Below, one piece after another: positions 8,062-16,741 of a DNA stretch of 64,000 nt (its first letter is position 1; the number at the start of each line of letters is the position of its first letter). A program made the translations under genes and the position numbers. Under the pieces are notes generated by a model. That model was not told where the DNA came from. It was given only the letters and a program-made list of their open reading frames with translations, and searched no databases. The stretch is from Puia dinghuensis (lineage in GTDB: Bacteria; Bacteroidota; Bacteroidia; Chitinophagales; Chitinophagaceae): NCBI RefSeq assembly GCF_014642875.1, contig NZ_BMJC01000001.1, positions 1,283,335 to 1,347,334 on the forward strand, in the 5' to 3' direction.

Positions 8062-9264
8062 CTACGCTCCCGGAAGAATAAAGGCGATCGGGGAGAAGGT
8101 CCCCTCTTCGATATAGATCTTTCTGTCAGCCAGACGTTCGTGTTCCTCCTGCGAAATATAGTCAGGCTTTAGCGATGGATACTGGCGAAGATAGTCGAGA
8201 CAGGTGATCTCGCCAGGCTCATGGTAGCTGGCATACAGCTCGGGGAAGGAGGTATGCAGATCCTCGATTACATAAAGGTTGGTATGCTGAATCTTGCTCA
8301 CCAGCGAGATAAGCTGCTGCTTCGTCCGGTGCCCTCCGTCATCGATGATGATATCATATTGCGGCAGACCCGATAAAAAACTCCGGTCCGCCTGGTCGCC
8401 GACATAGACCGTCGCCTGAAGTTCAGGCTTACTTTCGATATCCGCGCCCTCCACGACGAACTGAGGCAGGGCCTGCTGCCACAGACGCAGCGACTCCCCT
8501 TTATACACGCCGATCTCCAGCAGTCGGCCACGCCGAAAGCGGAACCCGGATAGATACAATTCATAGAAGGGGATATAACCATGCGCTTTCTTATCGGTGT
8601 CGTATCGTTGCACGATGCCCGCAATAGGTGTATCCAATATTCGCATGTCCAGGAAAGCGCCCATTTCCCCTTCCCCAAGACCAATCCATAATTCGCAATC
8701 GTATCTCGTCTGATGGGGTGATAATATGGGACTGGGTAATCGTTGAATATAGGAAGAACGTGCCCACCAGAAATTCCCGGCGATATAAGGCTTCTGACCC
8801 GGCAGCCCCGTAGTACTCATAGCTCCGATAAAATCATACCCACCTGCTTCCAGCAAGGCAATCGAGTTCTCCGCCAGCTGAACGGTGTAAAAATTCATCA
8901 GGTTGCGCCAAAACACCGCCTGCGCATAATCCGTCGTGGCGCCCTTGGTGTGAAAATAGCCTACATAGTCGTAGTTGGAAGCTTCCCGGAAAAGACAAGC
9001 CATTGTGTCGAACTCGAATTCCCGGCGGTCAGGGGTCCTGACATCGTCGATCAACGGACAGGCCCGCAACAGGTTCATGATGCTGTCGGTATCCTCCCCC
9101 ACCTCGCCAACCCCCGTGATCACAGCCGTGACAGGAAAAGGCTGGCTCCGGACAAAGCGAAGCTGCTCAGCTACGATCGCCGGCGTCCGCGCCGTGACAA
9201 AAACATGCCAGTATAGCCTTGCCCTTATCATATGGTCATGCGAAACTAAGATAATTTTTTTCAA
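8062..9264 (-). CDS. glycosyltransferase-like / SAM methyltransferase fusion protein
   Basis: A 400-residue two-domain protein. Residues ~1-215 resemble glycan-biosynthesis glycosyltransferases of the type carrying the YFHTKG motif (near residue 105) and a late FIGAMSTTG..AGNFWWARSSY segment. Residues ~225-400 look like a class I SAM-dependent methyltransferase: GRLLEIGVYKGESLRLW (motif I), VVEGADIE (motif II) and YDIIIDDGGH (motif IV), followed by LYVIEDLHTS, as in macrocin/mycinamicin-type O-methyltransferases. Together they suggest glycan chain extension or capping plus methylation. Translation probably starts at TTG 9264, overlapping the upstream glycosidase stop as TTGA; an ATG at codon 12 is an alternative. 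It is the distal gene of a two-gene operon. Confidence 0.75.
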   Translation of the reverse strand: MKKIILVSHDHMIRARLYWHVFVTARTPAIVAEQLRFVRSQPFPVTAVITGVGEVGEDTDSIMNLLRACPLIDDVRTPDRREFEFDTMACLFREASNYDYVGYFHTKGATTDYAQAVFWRNLMNFYTVQLAENSIALLEAGGYDFIGAMSTTGLPGQKPYIAGNFWWARSSYIQRLPSPILSPHQTRYDCELWIGLGEGEMGAFLDMRILDTPIAGIVQRYDTDKKAHGYIPFYELYLSGFRFRRGRLLEIGVYKGESLRLWQQALPQFVVEGADIESKPELQATVYVGDQADRSFLSGLPQYDIIIDDGGHRTKQQLISLVSKIQHTNLYVIEDLHTSFPELYASYHEPGEITCLDYLRQYPSLKPDYISQEEHERLADRKIYIEEGTFSPIAFILPGA

Positions 9265-11339
9265 AGCTTCCCTTCCCTCACCAAAACCAGCCTGGGCTTC
9301 TCTCCCACCTCCACCGTAACCTTCCCATCCATCACCTTCCTGCCCACCACATCACCGTCGACCGAACCGGCAGCAAAATTTATCTCCTGCGCTTCTCCTG
9401 CGACATTCCCCACTTCCAAAGCAAAGGCCGGGTCTTTCCACCCGGTATGCGTAGGCGAATAGATAAAATACGCAACCGAATCCGGCGAAAGGACATTACG
9501 ATACTTATATACCCACACGTTTCCTTTTTCGCTGACTATCTGGTCAGGCCTGTAATTGCCCAGCCTGTTCTCGAGTGTACTGATATAAAACCAGGAGGGA
9601 TAGGGTTGAATGCTGCCATCCGGCATCTGCCGCACCACGCCGGAGGTGAGGTACACATTCGCATCATCGGCAGGATTGTTATCCTTGAACCAATACAGGA
9701 TGTACGAGTCGAACCCCGAGAAGGCTGTCGCATTTATCGAACGCAAAATAAACACCGCCTGGCATTCCTCGGGGCTAAGTCCGGGTAGCAGCGGGGTAGC
9801 CTGTCTCGTCCGCTGCGATTTGTCATACCCGTTCTCACCCAGGATACAGGGGATTCCCGGCTCCAGGCGATCGGTAAAGGATTTCACCTTCGCCAGCCTC
9901 CACCGCAAAGAATCTTCTTCAGGACTGATGCCATGCCTGCCATCGCTGGAATAATGATGGTATTGTACCCCACCCTTCCAGATGAAGGCCTTATCCTTAC
10001 GAAGGGTATTGCATAGGAATTTATAGACCCTGATACGGTTGGTGTCGAGACTGATCAATCCCGATGTTATGAGGGCACTGCTGCTGTCTGCGTTGTGGAT
10101 GCCGCACCGCGCGCCCAATGCCCCTTCCGCGCCATCATAGTCCGCGCTGCTTTGGGCAAAATAGTCCATCGGATCACAATATCGTTCCCCTGTCCAGAAG
10201 GCGTCTTCTTCATTGCCATTCTCGTACAGCTGCATAGTTCCGCGGCCCGCAGTCCGGGGGCGATGGTCCAGGGACAGCAAATTTGTATCTCTTTTGGTAT
10301 GGCCGAACCAGGCGGCAAGGGTCCACATCATCGCACTATGCCGGACGTAAGACCGCGGGTCTTCGGGATCCATCCCCCATTGTGTCACAGGCCGGCCTTT
10401 CTTGTCCTTTTCGTCCTTTGCCATCCATAAAGGCAGTCCTTGCATTGTATACCAGACCACATGATGGTTTTGCTTCACGTTATCCTCCGTCCCATAATGA
10501 TAATCATGGATACTATTGTCCCAATAACCAAAGTGGGTCATATTGTATTGGACATCCGGGTATCGGTTGATCGTGTCCCGGTCGAAATCGACGGCAAAGG
10601 AATACATCCGGCTATAATAAAACGGCTTCAACCATTTCGCATCGACCGCGCTATAGTCATTCACTCCCAAAAATTCCTTCATCGCCTTCCTTGTAAACGG
10701 TGGGTCCTTCGGCGCAGCAGAGGGCGACGCAGCAGAGGGCGGCGCCGCAGAGGGCGGCTGGGCCCCAGCCCCACCAGCACAACCATACAACACCATCTCG
10801 GTGATCGCCGTCTTGTAACTGCTGAACCGGATCATTACATATCTCGAACTGTCGTCCAAAGGAACCCTCCGCCACCGGGACGACTCGAAATACGATATAG
10901 CCGTAAACGCCGCTTTTAGCTTCCAATGCAGCATATCGCCAACATATAGCCAAACGCTGTCCGGCGAATTGCTCCGGTCGTAGAGCCAGGCGTCGGTCAG
11001 CCTGCCGGTCGCTCCCAGATCGATGACAATGCGATTGCCCTTCCCCGCAGGAAAATAGATCCCGGGATGAGCAGCAGGCTGCGGGTTGGTGTGCGGTTTA
11101 TAGGACCCGTCAGGATCATTTGCCGGATCTACCAGTGCATTCTCATCAAAAAGACAAAAGGGGTCGCCATTCCCTTCGTCCGCATACCCATTGAGATCGT
11201 ATACATTGTCCTTATAAACTGCGATCTTCTTTGGATAAGGACATAAAACGGATGGACGAAGCCGGCCCTGCTGCTTTTCATTACACGACAAGCAGGCGAA
11301 TAACAGGAAAATGATCGGGATGTGCTTAAAAATCACCAC
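9261..11339 (-). CDS. lipoprotein, putative clan GH-A-like glycoside hydrolase with N-terminal carbohydrate-binding-like domain
   Basis: A 692-residue exported protein starting at GTG. A signal peptide ends in a lipobox-like LFACLSC, so it is probably a lipoprotein. Residues ~35-187 look like a galactose-binding/F5-8C fold (GNRIVIDLGATGRLTDAWLYD... SRYVMIRFSS). A PSAA repeat linker at 195-212 leads into a TIM-barrel-like catalytic region. Two glutamates fit retaining GH-A enzymes: E377 in NGNE (acid/base) and E502 in ILGENGYD (nucleophile). The final ~70 residues form a beta domain. I do not recognise the exact GH family. It is the first gene of an operon with the GT-MT fusion (TTGA overlap), an odd pairing of degradation and synthesis functions. 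Confidence 0.7.
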   Translation of the reverse strand: MVIFKHIPIIFLLFACLSCNEKQQGRLRPSVLCPYPKKIAVYKDNVYDLNGYADEGNGDPFCLFDENALVDPANDPDGSYKPHTNPQPAAHPGIYFPAGKGNRIVIDLGATGRLTDAWLYDRSNSPDSVWLYVGDMLHWKLKAAFTAISYFESSRWRRVPLDDSSRYVMIRFSSYKTAITEMVLYGCAGGAGAQPPSAAPPSAASPSAAPKDPPFTRKAMKEFLGVNDYSAVDAKWLKPFYYSRMYSFAVDFDRDTINRYPDVQYNMTHFGYWDNSIHDYHYGTEDNVKQNHHVVWYTMQGLPLWMAKDEKDKKGRPVTQWGMDPEDPRSYVRHSAMMWTLAAWFGHTKRDTNLLSLDHRPRTAGRGTMQLYENGNEEDAFWTGERYCDPMDYFAQSSADYDGAEGALGARCGIHNADSSSALITSGLISLDTNRIRVYKFLCNTLRKDKAFIWKGGVQYHHYSSDGRHGISPEEDSLRWRLAKVKSFTDRLEPGIPCILGENGYDKSQRTRQATPLLPGLSPEECQAVFILRSINATAFSGFDSYILYWFKDNNPADDANVYLTSGVVRQMPDGSIQPYPSWFYISTLENRLGNYRPDQIVSEKGNVWVYKYRNVLSPDSVAYFIYSPTHTGWKDPAFALEVGNVAGEAQEINFAAGSVDGDVVGRKVMDGKVTVEVGEKPRLVLVREGKL
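10717..10761. repeat. 15-bp minisatellite, three units, inside the glycosidase linker
   Basis: Three head-to-tail 15-bp units, each opening GCAGAGGGCG, differ only in the last five bases. They encode three PSAA-x units of the Pro/Ala/Ser linker between the binding domain and the catalytic domain. Being a multiple of three, changes in copy number would keep the frame and alter linker length. Confidence 0.8.
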
Positions 11340-11396
11340 AAAGGAGTGTTATAACAAAAATAGCCTCCTTTCCGGAAGGGTAAAGAAAAAAATAAA

Positions 11397-11414
11397 CCCC
11401 TGTAGAAACAGGGG
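11397..11414 (-). terminator. hairpin terminator downstream of the GT4 gene
   Basis: CCCCTG and CAGGGG form a perfect 6-bp stem with loop TAGAAA. On the minus strand the stem is followed by a T-rich run (complement of the A-rich 11381-11396). It would stop transcription coming leftward from the GT4 gene ending at 11613, upstream of the glycosidase promoter. The rest of 11340-11612 holds no gene that I can support. Confidence 0.65.
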
Positions 11415-11612
11415 TCGTAACCAAAACTAACTGCTTATGAGAAAATTGACTGCTTAAAAACTAAATAATAACGCTGATTATTACAACCCAAAATTACGCC
11501 CCTTCTCCACAAAAATCTGTTTCAGCACTGTTAATTTGACAATAAAGAAACGTTAAATACGCGGCTTTTACACAACGCTCTGGCAACAATGCATTTAGCG
11601 GTCGCCGGCCGC

Positions 11613-12671
11613 TCAATCCAGTAGCAGCCTATACTCCTGCAGGTATTGCCGGGCCGTTCTGTTCCAGCAGAATTTACCCGCCCATTGCCGGATAGCCATC
11701 GCCTTATTGTTTTGTTGATAGTAGTCTGCCAGCACCTTCATGGTCTTATCGCTCATGTATTCGGGGTCGAAATGCTCAAAATAATAGGCCTCTTTTCCAC
11801 CTATTTCCGGTAATGAAGTACAGGTGGACAGCAGAACGGGCTTGCCGAAATGCATCGCTTCTATAACGGGAAGACCAAAACCCTCGGCAATAGAGGGGAA
11901 GGCAAATGCTTCACAATGCTGCAAATACCATGTTTTTTCCGCTTCGGTTACCACCCCTACCAGGTGCACCCTGTCCTGTACCCCCAGGGCCTTCGCCGCA
12001 TTCTCGATCTTCAATTGATACTCGGGGCTGAGACAAAGACCCGCGATCACCAGGTGGAGATCATTCTTTAACAGCATGGCGGGCAGTACGTGGAAATTCT
12101 TTTTCTCCATGATCGTGCCGACCGAAAAAACGAACGGCGCCTCGGGGATATACATCGGATGCTGGGCGACGGCCCCCTGCGGGATATTACATCCGTTGTG
12201 GATCACCTTTACTTTCCCCGGGTAGACAGAAGTATATTGAAGCAGATCGTTCTTTACGAATTCCGAAATAGCCACCACGGTATCCGCCCTTTCCAGTTTC
12301 TTTTCCAGCCGGGCAAGGTATTTCTTTTGCTTTGCCGCCGGCTCGCCTTCATGCAAAAAATTCAGGTCATGAACGGTCAGCACCACCTTCCCCTTAAGAC
12401 AAAAAGGAAAATAGTTGGTCCCCTGAAACGTCGAATGAAAAAGCTGAAACTGCGCCAGGAAAGGCTGGTAGAATTTGTGGAACGAAGAATGAGCGACAAC
12501 CGAAATCCGTTGATTGAAGATGCTCTGCTCCTTCTCGGGTGCGTATGTGCTCAAACAATATTCGCCGGCGTGGTTGTGCACGGCAAGCGCATTGATCAGA
12601 TGCCTGCAAAAGTGGTACAATCCGGTGTGAAGATACTTCGTTCGCTCTGCGTCGATAAGAATGTTTTTCAT
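11613..12671 (-). CDS. GT4-family glycosyltransferase
   Basis: A 352-residue GT-B enzyme. The N-terminal half has the VVLTVHDLNFLHEG donor-side motif and ADTVVAISEFVKNDLL, followed by IHNGCNI. The C-terminal half has FVFSVGTIMEKKNFHVL and the nucleotide-sugar binding signature FAFPSIAEGFGLPVIEAMHFGKPVLLS at about residues 270-295, where the EGFGLP...E pattern defines family GT4. It would transfer a sugar from an NDP donor during cell-envelope glycan synthesis. It is divergent from the next gene, a GT-B-like protein, and is probably monocistronic, ended by the hairpin at 11397-11414. Donor and acceptor cannot be told from sequence alone. Confidence 0.88.
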   Translation of the reverse strand: MKNILIDAERTKYLHTGLYHFCRHLINALAVHNHAGEYCLSTYAPEKEQSIFNQRISVVAHSSFHKFYQPFLAQFQLFHSTFQGTNYFPFCLKGKVVLTVHDLNFLHEGEPAAKQKKYLARLEKKLERADTVVAISEFVKNDLLQYTSVYPGKVKVIHNGCNIPQGAVAQHPMYIPEAPFVFSVGTIMEKKNFHVLPAMLLKNDLHLVIAGLCLSPEYQLKIENAAKALGVQDRVHLVGVVTEAEKTWYLQHCEAFAFPSIAEGFGLPVIEAMHFGKPVLLSTCTSLPEIGGKEAYYFEHFDPEYMSDKTMKVLADYYQQNNKAMAIRQWAGKFCWNRTARQYLQEYRLLLD

Positions 12672-12834
12672 AGATAAAAAGGGAAAGCCCCATACTTTAA
12701 CCGATACGATGCCCGGTTGAAAAAAGTTGGGTAGCTGACAAAATAAATTCTATTTCTTTGCGTGTAGGATAAAATTCAATCCAGACAGGTCGGTGGGATC
12801 AATACTGACAGTAAAAAAAACGCACTCTTCAATT

Positions 12835-13758
12835 ATGAATCTTTTAACAAAGTTACGGCTAAAAGCGACTGCGCCTGATAAAGATACATATAAACATTTA
12901 AAGCAGATAGAAAAGTACAAAGCTCGCTTAAAAAAGGTAACTCCACCATCCTTGATAATTCCCGAAAAAAGCCCGCTGCATTTCAAGCATAGTGGCAATT
13001 GTGGCGATATCATTTACGCCATCCCTGCTATGAAGGCCATGGCTGGAGATCAGGATATCTTCCTTCATCTCCGCATCGATCAGCCGGCAGAGTATGCCAA
13101 ACATGTCAAACATCCACTGGGAAATGTGACGCTCAATAAAAAAATGGTCAGCATGCTACAACCCTTATTGCTGGCGCAGCCGGGATTTAAAAGTTGTGAG
13201 ATCTACAACGGACACACCGGCTGCATCGATCTGGATAAGATAAGGGAATATCCGCTATTGCTGGATAGGGGAAATATAGCCCGCTGGTATTTTTTGATCT
13301 TCCCGGTAAACTACGATCTTAACCAGGCCTGGCTCCGGGCCAATCCCGATCCCGGGGCGAAGAACGCCATAGTCATAGCAAGGAGCAATCGCTACCGGGC
13401 TCCGGGTGTCAGCTACAAATTCCTGAGAAACTATCCCGACGTGCAATTCATCGGGCTGCCGGAAGAATATGAAGAAATGAAAAAAATGATTCCCGACCTC
13501 GAACACCGGCCCGTAAAAGATTTTTTGGAGATGGCTTCCGTCATCGCCGGTGCAAGACTGTTCATCGGCAACCAATCCTTCCCTTTTTCCGTAGCAGAAG
13601 CGTTGAAAGTAAACCGGCTCCTGGAAGTGCATTTCCAATGCCCCAATGTAACGGTGTACGGTGATAAAGGTTTTGATTTTTGTTTTCAACCTCAATTCGA
13701 GCAACTGGTAAAATTACGCTACGACGCCGCGCAAATAAATAACCGCGCAGATAAATAA
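12835..13758 (+). CDS. GT-B-like protein, heptosyltransferase/GT9-like
   Basis: A 307-residue protein. HSGNCGDIIYAIPAMKAM near residues 50-65 resembles the N-terminal loop of heptosyltransferases (GD...P). A later NAIVIARSNRYR...FIGLPEEYEEMKK and GARLFIGNQSFPFSVAEALKVNRLLEV match the C-terminal nucleotide-sugar domain in which 'FIGNxSgxxxLAeAL' is usual. The N-terminal ~40 residues are Lys-rich. I chose ATG 12835 over an in-frame GTG at 12793 because the extension has no conserved character. The MsbA-type exporter follows after 5 bp, which suggests the pair modifies and exports a lipid-linked glycan. The specific sugar is unknown. Confidence 0.65.
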   Translation: MNLLTKLRLKATAPDKDTYKHLKQIEKYKARLKKVTPPSLIIPEKSPLHFKHSGNCGDIIYAIPAMKAMAGDQDIFLHLRIDQPAEYAKHVKHPLGNVTLNKKMVSMLQPLLLAQPGFKSCEIYNGHTGCIDLDKIREYPLLLDRGNIARWYFLIFPVNYDLNQAWLRANPDPGAKNAIVIARSNRYRAPGVSYKFLRNYPDVQFIGLPEEYEEMKKMIPDLEHRPVKDFLEMASVIAGARLFIGNQSFPFSVAEALKVNRLLEVHFQCPNVTVYGDKGFDFCFQPQFEQLVKLRYDAAQINNRADK

Positions 13759-13763
13759 CTAAA

Positions 13764-15575
13764 ATGAAAAAATTCAGTCGCATCTTAAAATATATCGGGT
13801 ATTACAAAGGGAAGATCGCCGTGTATATGTCCCTGACGATACTCGCCTCTTCGCTCTCGGTGATTTCCATCGCCATGCTTGCCCCCCTGACATCGATCAT
13901 CTTCAATACAAAAGGCAGCGAAGCCGCCAGGCAAAGCATCGAATCCGGGAAGGCGGGAAAGCTGGTCTCACAGGTTCTCTCCCACGCCATCCAGCAACAC
14001 GGCCAGATGTACGCCGTCGCCATTTGCTGCGGCATGATCATCTTAGCCACCTTTCTGAAGAACCTGTTTCTCTATCTGTCCTCTTATATCTCCGTCCCGG
14101 TGAGAAGCTCGATCATCATCCGCTTGCGGAATGATATGTTCGCCAAGGTGCTGACCCTGCCCATCGGCTACTTCAACGAGCAAAGAAAAGGGGACATCAT
14201 GTCCCGGATGACGAACGATGTCAGCGAAATAGAAAGCTCCATCGTCAGCACCATGGAAGGGCTTATAAAAGACCCGCTGCTGGTTTTGAGCTACCTTGTA
14301 ACGATGGTCTACATCAGTCCGACGCTCTCGCTCTTTTTGTTTATCCTGCTCCCCCTCACCGCTTTTGTCATCGGCCGCATCAGCCGCACCCTGAAAAAAC
14401 AATCTTCGGCCGCATCCGTCCGGGTCGGCGAAACGCTTTCTATACTGGACGAGACGCTTGGCGGCATCCGGGTGGTAAAGGCTTTCTCCGCGGAATCGCT
14501 GATAAAAAACCGCTTTGAAGCGCTCAACAACACCTTGTTCACCATCAGCAAAAGGATGAGCGTCCGCCGTGACCTGGCCTCTCCCCTGACCGAGCTCCTC
14601 GGCGTCGTCGTGTTGTGTGTGATCTTATACTTCGGCGGCAGCCTGATCGTGCACGGCAATTCCCTCAGCGGCGGCGACCTCATTGCCTACATCGCAATCT
14701 TTTCCCTGATGATCAACCCGGCCAAGACGCTGTCCACCTCTTTTTTCAATGTGCAGCGCGGCTCGGCAGCTATCGAACGCATCGAAGAGCTCTTACAGGC
14801 GCCGGTAGTGATAGAAGATACCGGCACGCGACAGTTGGAAACATTCGCCGGCCAGATAGAGTTCAGGGATGTCAGCTTCAGCTATGCGGACAAAACGGTG
14901 CTGAAGAATATCAGTTTCACCATCCCGAAAGGGAAAACGGTGGCGCTGGTAGGCAGCAGCGGGGCGGGCAAGAGCACCTTGGCCGATCTGGTCCCGCGCT
15001 TTCACGACGTCACAGCTGGCGAAGTGTTGATAGACGGGGTAAATATCAAAGAATACAGTCTTGCCTCCCTGAGAAAACATATAAGTATCGTGACCCAGGA
15101 GCCTATTCTGTTCAATGAATCCTTCGCCGGCAACATCGCGCTGGGCAGGACTGACGTCCCGATGAAGGATATCGAACAGGCCGCAAGGATAGCAAACGCC
15201 TACAATTTCATCCAGTCGAAAAAAAGTAAATTCGACACCAACATCGGCGATAGGGGCAACAAACTCAGCGGCGGCGAAAAACAGCGGGTAACCATTGCCC
15301 GGGCCTTATTAAAAAACCCGCCGATCCTCATCCTCGATGAAGCAACTTCCTCTCTTGACACCGAAAGCGAACGGCTGGTACAGGACGCCATCGACAATAT
15401 GATGCAAAACCGCACCTCCCTGGTGATCGCCCACCGGCTCAGCACCGTGCGTCACGCCGATGAGATCATTGTCCTTAATAATGGAGAGATCGCCGAACGG
15501 GGCGCACACAACCAATTGATGCAGATAGAGAACGGCATCTATCGGAAACTTGTCACCATGCAGGAAGTAAAATAA
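13764..15575 (+). CDS. MsbA-type lipid A / glycolipid ABC exporter
   Basis: A 603-residue fused ABC exporter half-transporter. Six membrane segments lie within residues ~15-320, with the intracellular-loop motif MSRMTNDVSEIESS. The nucleotide-binding domain has Walker A GSSGAGKST (about 397-405), Q-loop IVTQEPILFN, signature LSGGEKQR (about 501), Walker B ILILDEATSSLD, and H-loop IAHRLSTV. The length matches MsbA and related flippases, which move lipid A or lipid-linked glycans across the inner membrane as homodimers. It directly follows the GT-B-like gene (5 bp), and the cluster context of three glycan-related proteins supports a glycolipid cargo. The gene name msbA is plausible, but other exporters of this subfamily are very similar. 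Confidence 0.85.
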   Translation: MKKFSRILKYIGYYKGKIAVYMSLTILASSLSVISIAMLAPLTSIIFNTKGSEAARQSIESGKAGKLVSQVLSHAIQQHGQMYAVAICCGMIILATFLKNLFLYLSSYISVPVRSSIIIRLRNDMFAKVLTLPIGYFNEQRKGDIMSRMTNDVSEIESSIVSTMEGLIKDPLLVLSYLVTMVYISPTLSLFLFILLPLTAFVIGRISRTLKKQSSAASVRVGETLSILDETLGGIRVVKAFSAESLIKNRFEALNNTLFTISKRMSVRRDLASPLTELLGVVVLCVILYFGGSLIVHGNSLSGGDLIAYIAIFSLMINPAKTLSTSFFNVQRGSAAIERIEELLQAPVVIEDTGTRQLETFAGQIEFRDVSFSYADKTVLKNISFTIPKGKTVALVGSSGAGKSTLADLVPRFHDVTAGEVLIDGVNIKEYSLASLRKHISIVTQEPILFNESFAGNIALGRTDVPMKDIEQAARIANAYNFIQSKKSKFDTNIGDRGNKLSGGEKQRVTIARALLKNPPILILDEATSSLDTESERLVQDAIDNMMQNRTSLVIAHRLSTVRHADEIIVLNNGEIAERGAHNQLMQIENGIYRKLVTMQEVK

Positions 15576-15624
15576 CCATTAAACCTTTCACGTTATCCAA
15601 TATCTATATATAAAACTTAAAATC

Positions 15625-15957
15625 ATGAAGAAACTTACTATCACCACCGCGCTTGCCTTTTTCGTCAGCGCCATTGCATTCGCCCAAGGCCCCGGCCACC
15701 AACCCACCCATCTGAAAGACCATCCCCGGGTGAACCAGGTCAACAGGCGCGAGGATAACCAGGAAAGGAGGATCACTGACGAACGCAAGGAAGGAGATAT
15801 CTCCAAACAGCAGGCACATCAAGACCGGCGCAATCTCAGAGAGATAAACCAGGAAAAACACGATATGCGTAAGCAGGATAATGGCCATCTCACCAAGGCC
15901 GATCAAAAGGCCCTGAACCAGCAGTTGAACCACAACAGCAGAAAGATCGGTCAATAA
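15625..15957 (+). CDS. small secreted highly charged protein, unknown function
   Basis: A 110-residue preprotein. A clear signal peptide (MKKLTITTALAFFVSAIAFAQ) precedes a mature chain almost free of hydrophobic residues and rich in Gln, Asn, Arg, Lys, Asp and Glu. Repeated helical phrases (REDNQERRITDERKEGDIS, HQDRRNLREINQEKHDM, LTKADQKALNQQLNHNSRKIG) suggest a helical or coiled, periplasmic protein. I recall proteins with this GDISKQQAH / HLTKADQ..LNQQ layout across Bacteroidota and Proteobacteria, but no function. It follows the MsbA gene by 49 bp with no clear terminator between them, so read-through is possible. A hairpin terminator follows it. Confidence 0.75.
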   Translation: MKKLTITTALAFFVSAIAFAQGPGHQPTHLKDHPRVNQVNRREDNQERRITDERKEGDISKQQAHQDRRNLREINQEKHDMRKQDNGHLTKADQKALNQQLNHNSRKIGQ

Positions 15958-15981
15958 CATCAGTCACCAAGGAAGAACTAT

Positions 15982-16025
15982 AGGCTATCGTCCATTCGCA
16001 CGAAGGACGGTAGCTTCTTTTTTAT
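15982..16025 (+). terminator. intrinsic terminator after the small secreted protein
   Basis: GCTATCGTCC (15984-15993) pairs with GGACGGTAGC (16005-16014) through one G:U, can extend by two pairs, and is followed by TTCTTTTTTA. It points rightward and overlaps the last codons of the convergent parvulin gene. Confidence 0.75.
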
Positions 16026-16599
16026 CATCATCGTCGTAGGTCTTTTTGACGATATAGTGCCAATTCCGCTCGGATACATCCACAAAGAAGATATCTCCGG
16101 TCTTGTGCGCCTTGACGGCATCCTGAAATTCCTTCGGCATCATCTCTTCCCCAAAGAACCAGCCGGTATCGCCATGGGTAGTATTCCCATCCATCGTATA
16201 CTGATCGGAAAGCTGGTTCCATTCGGCGCCTTTGGACGCCTTGTCTACGATGATCTTTTTGAGACTGTCGATCTCGGTGTTCGACAACGTTCCCCCATCC
16301 AGGAAAATATAACTTGCGCGGTAGGTGACCTTTTCGGTCGCTTCCAGAACCTTATAGGTAACATAGCCTACGGAGAAGACATCGCCCTGGTTCTGGCGTA
16401 ACAATCGCTTGTCGATGAGCGTACTATCTTTTAGGGAATTGAGGTGGAGGATGGCCGGCTTCAGGGCCGCGTTGGACGCTATCCATGCCTGGGCCTGCTG
16501 TTCGGTCGTGATCTTGGCGAACTGGTCGTGTACCTGATTTTGTGCGAATGCTGACGAAGAAAGGAGCAATAAGAATGCACCCACGAAGCTAATTTTCAT
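15985..16599 (-). CDS. periplasmic parvulin-like (PpiC-type) peptidyl-prolyl isomerase
   Basis: A 204-residue preprotein with signal peptide MKISFVGAFLLLLSSSAFAQ. Residues ~90-190 form a parvulin-like rotamase core: YRASYIFLDGG, then a helix SLKKIIVDKASKGAEWNQLSDQYTMD, then HGDTGWFFGEEMMPKEFQDAVKAHKTGDIFFVDVSERNWHYIVKKTYD. The 'GDTGWF..G.M..EF..A' segment is the family's clearest mark. It probably helps fold outer-membrane or periplasmic proteins. Unlike SurA it has a single domain and a short N-terminal region. It converges with the small secreted-protein gene, with 27 bp between stops, and the two share a hairpin. Catalytic competence is not proven, since the family's active-site residues vary. 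Confidence 0.78.
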   Translation of the reverse strand: MKISFVGAFLLLLSSSAFAQNQVHDQFAKITTEQQAQAWIASNAALKPAILHLNSLKDSTLIDKRLLRQNQGDVFSVGYVTYKVLEATEKVTYRASYIFLDGGTLSNTEIDSLKKIIVDKASKGAEWNQLSDQYTMDGNTTHGDTGWFFGEEMMPKEFQDAVKAHKTGDIFFVDVSERNWHYIVKKTYDDDDKKEATVLRANGR

Positions 16600-16741
16600 A
16601 TATTTAATTTACACCGCTATGAAGATAGCATTTTTTCCAGTATACGGAATTTCCGCCCGGGGTGTTGCCTCGCTCCGTAAATTATTAGCTATCAATAGCA
16701 GATGATATTTTATTACATTGGGCCCTCAAAAATCACGATCA

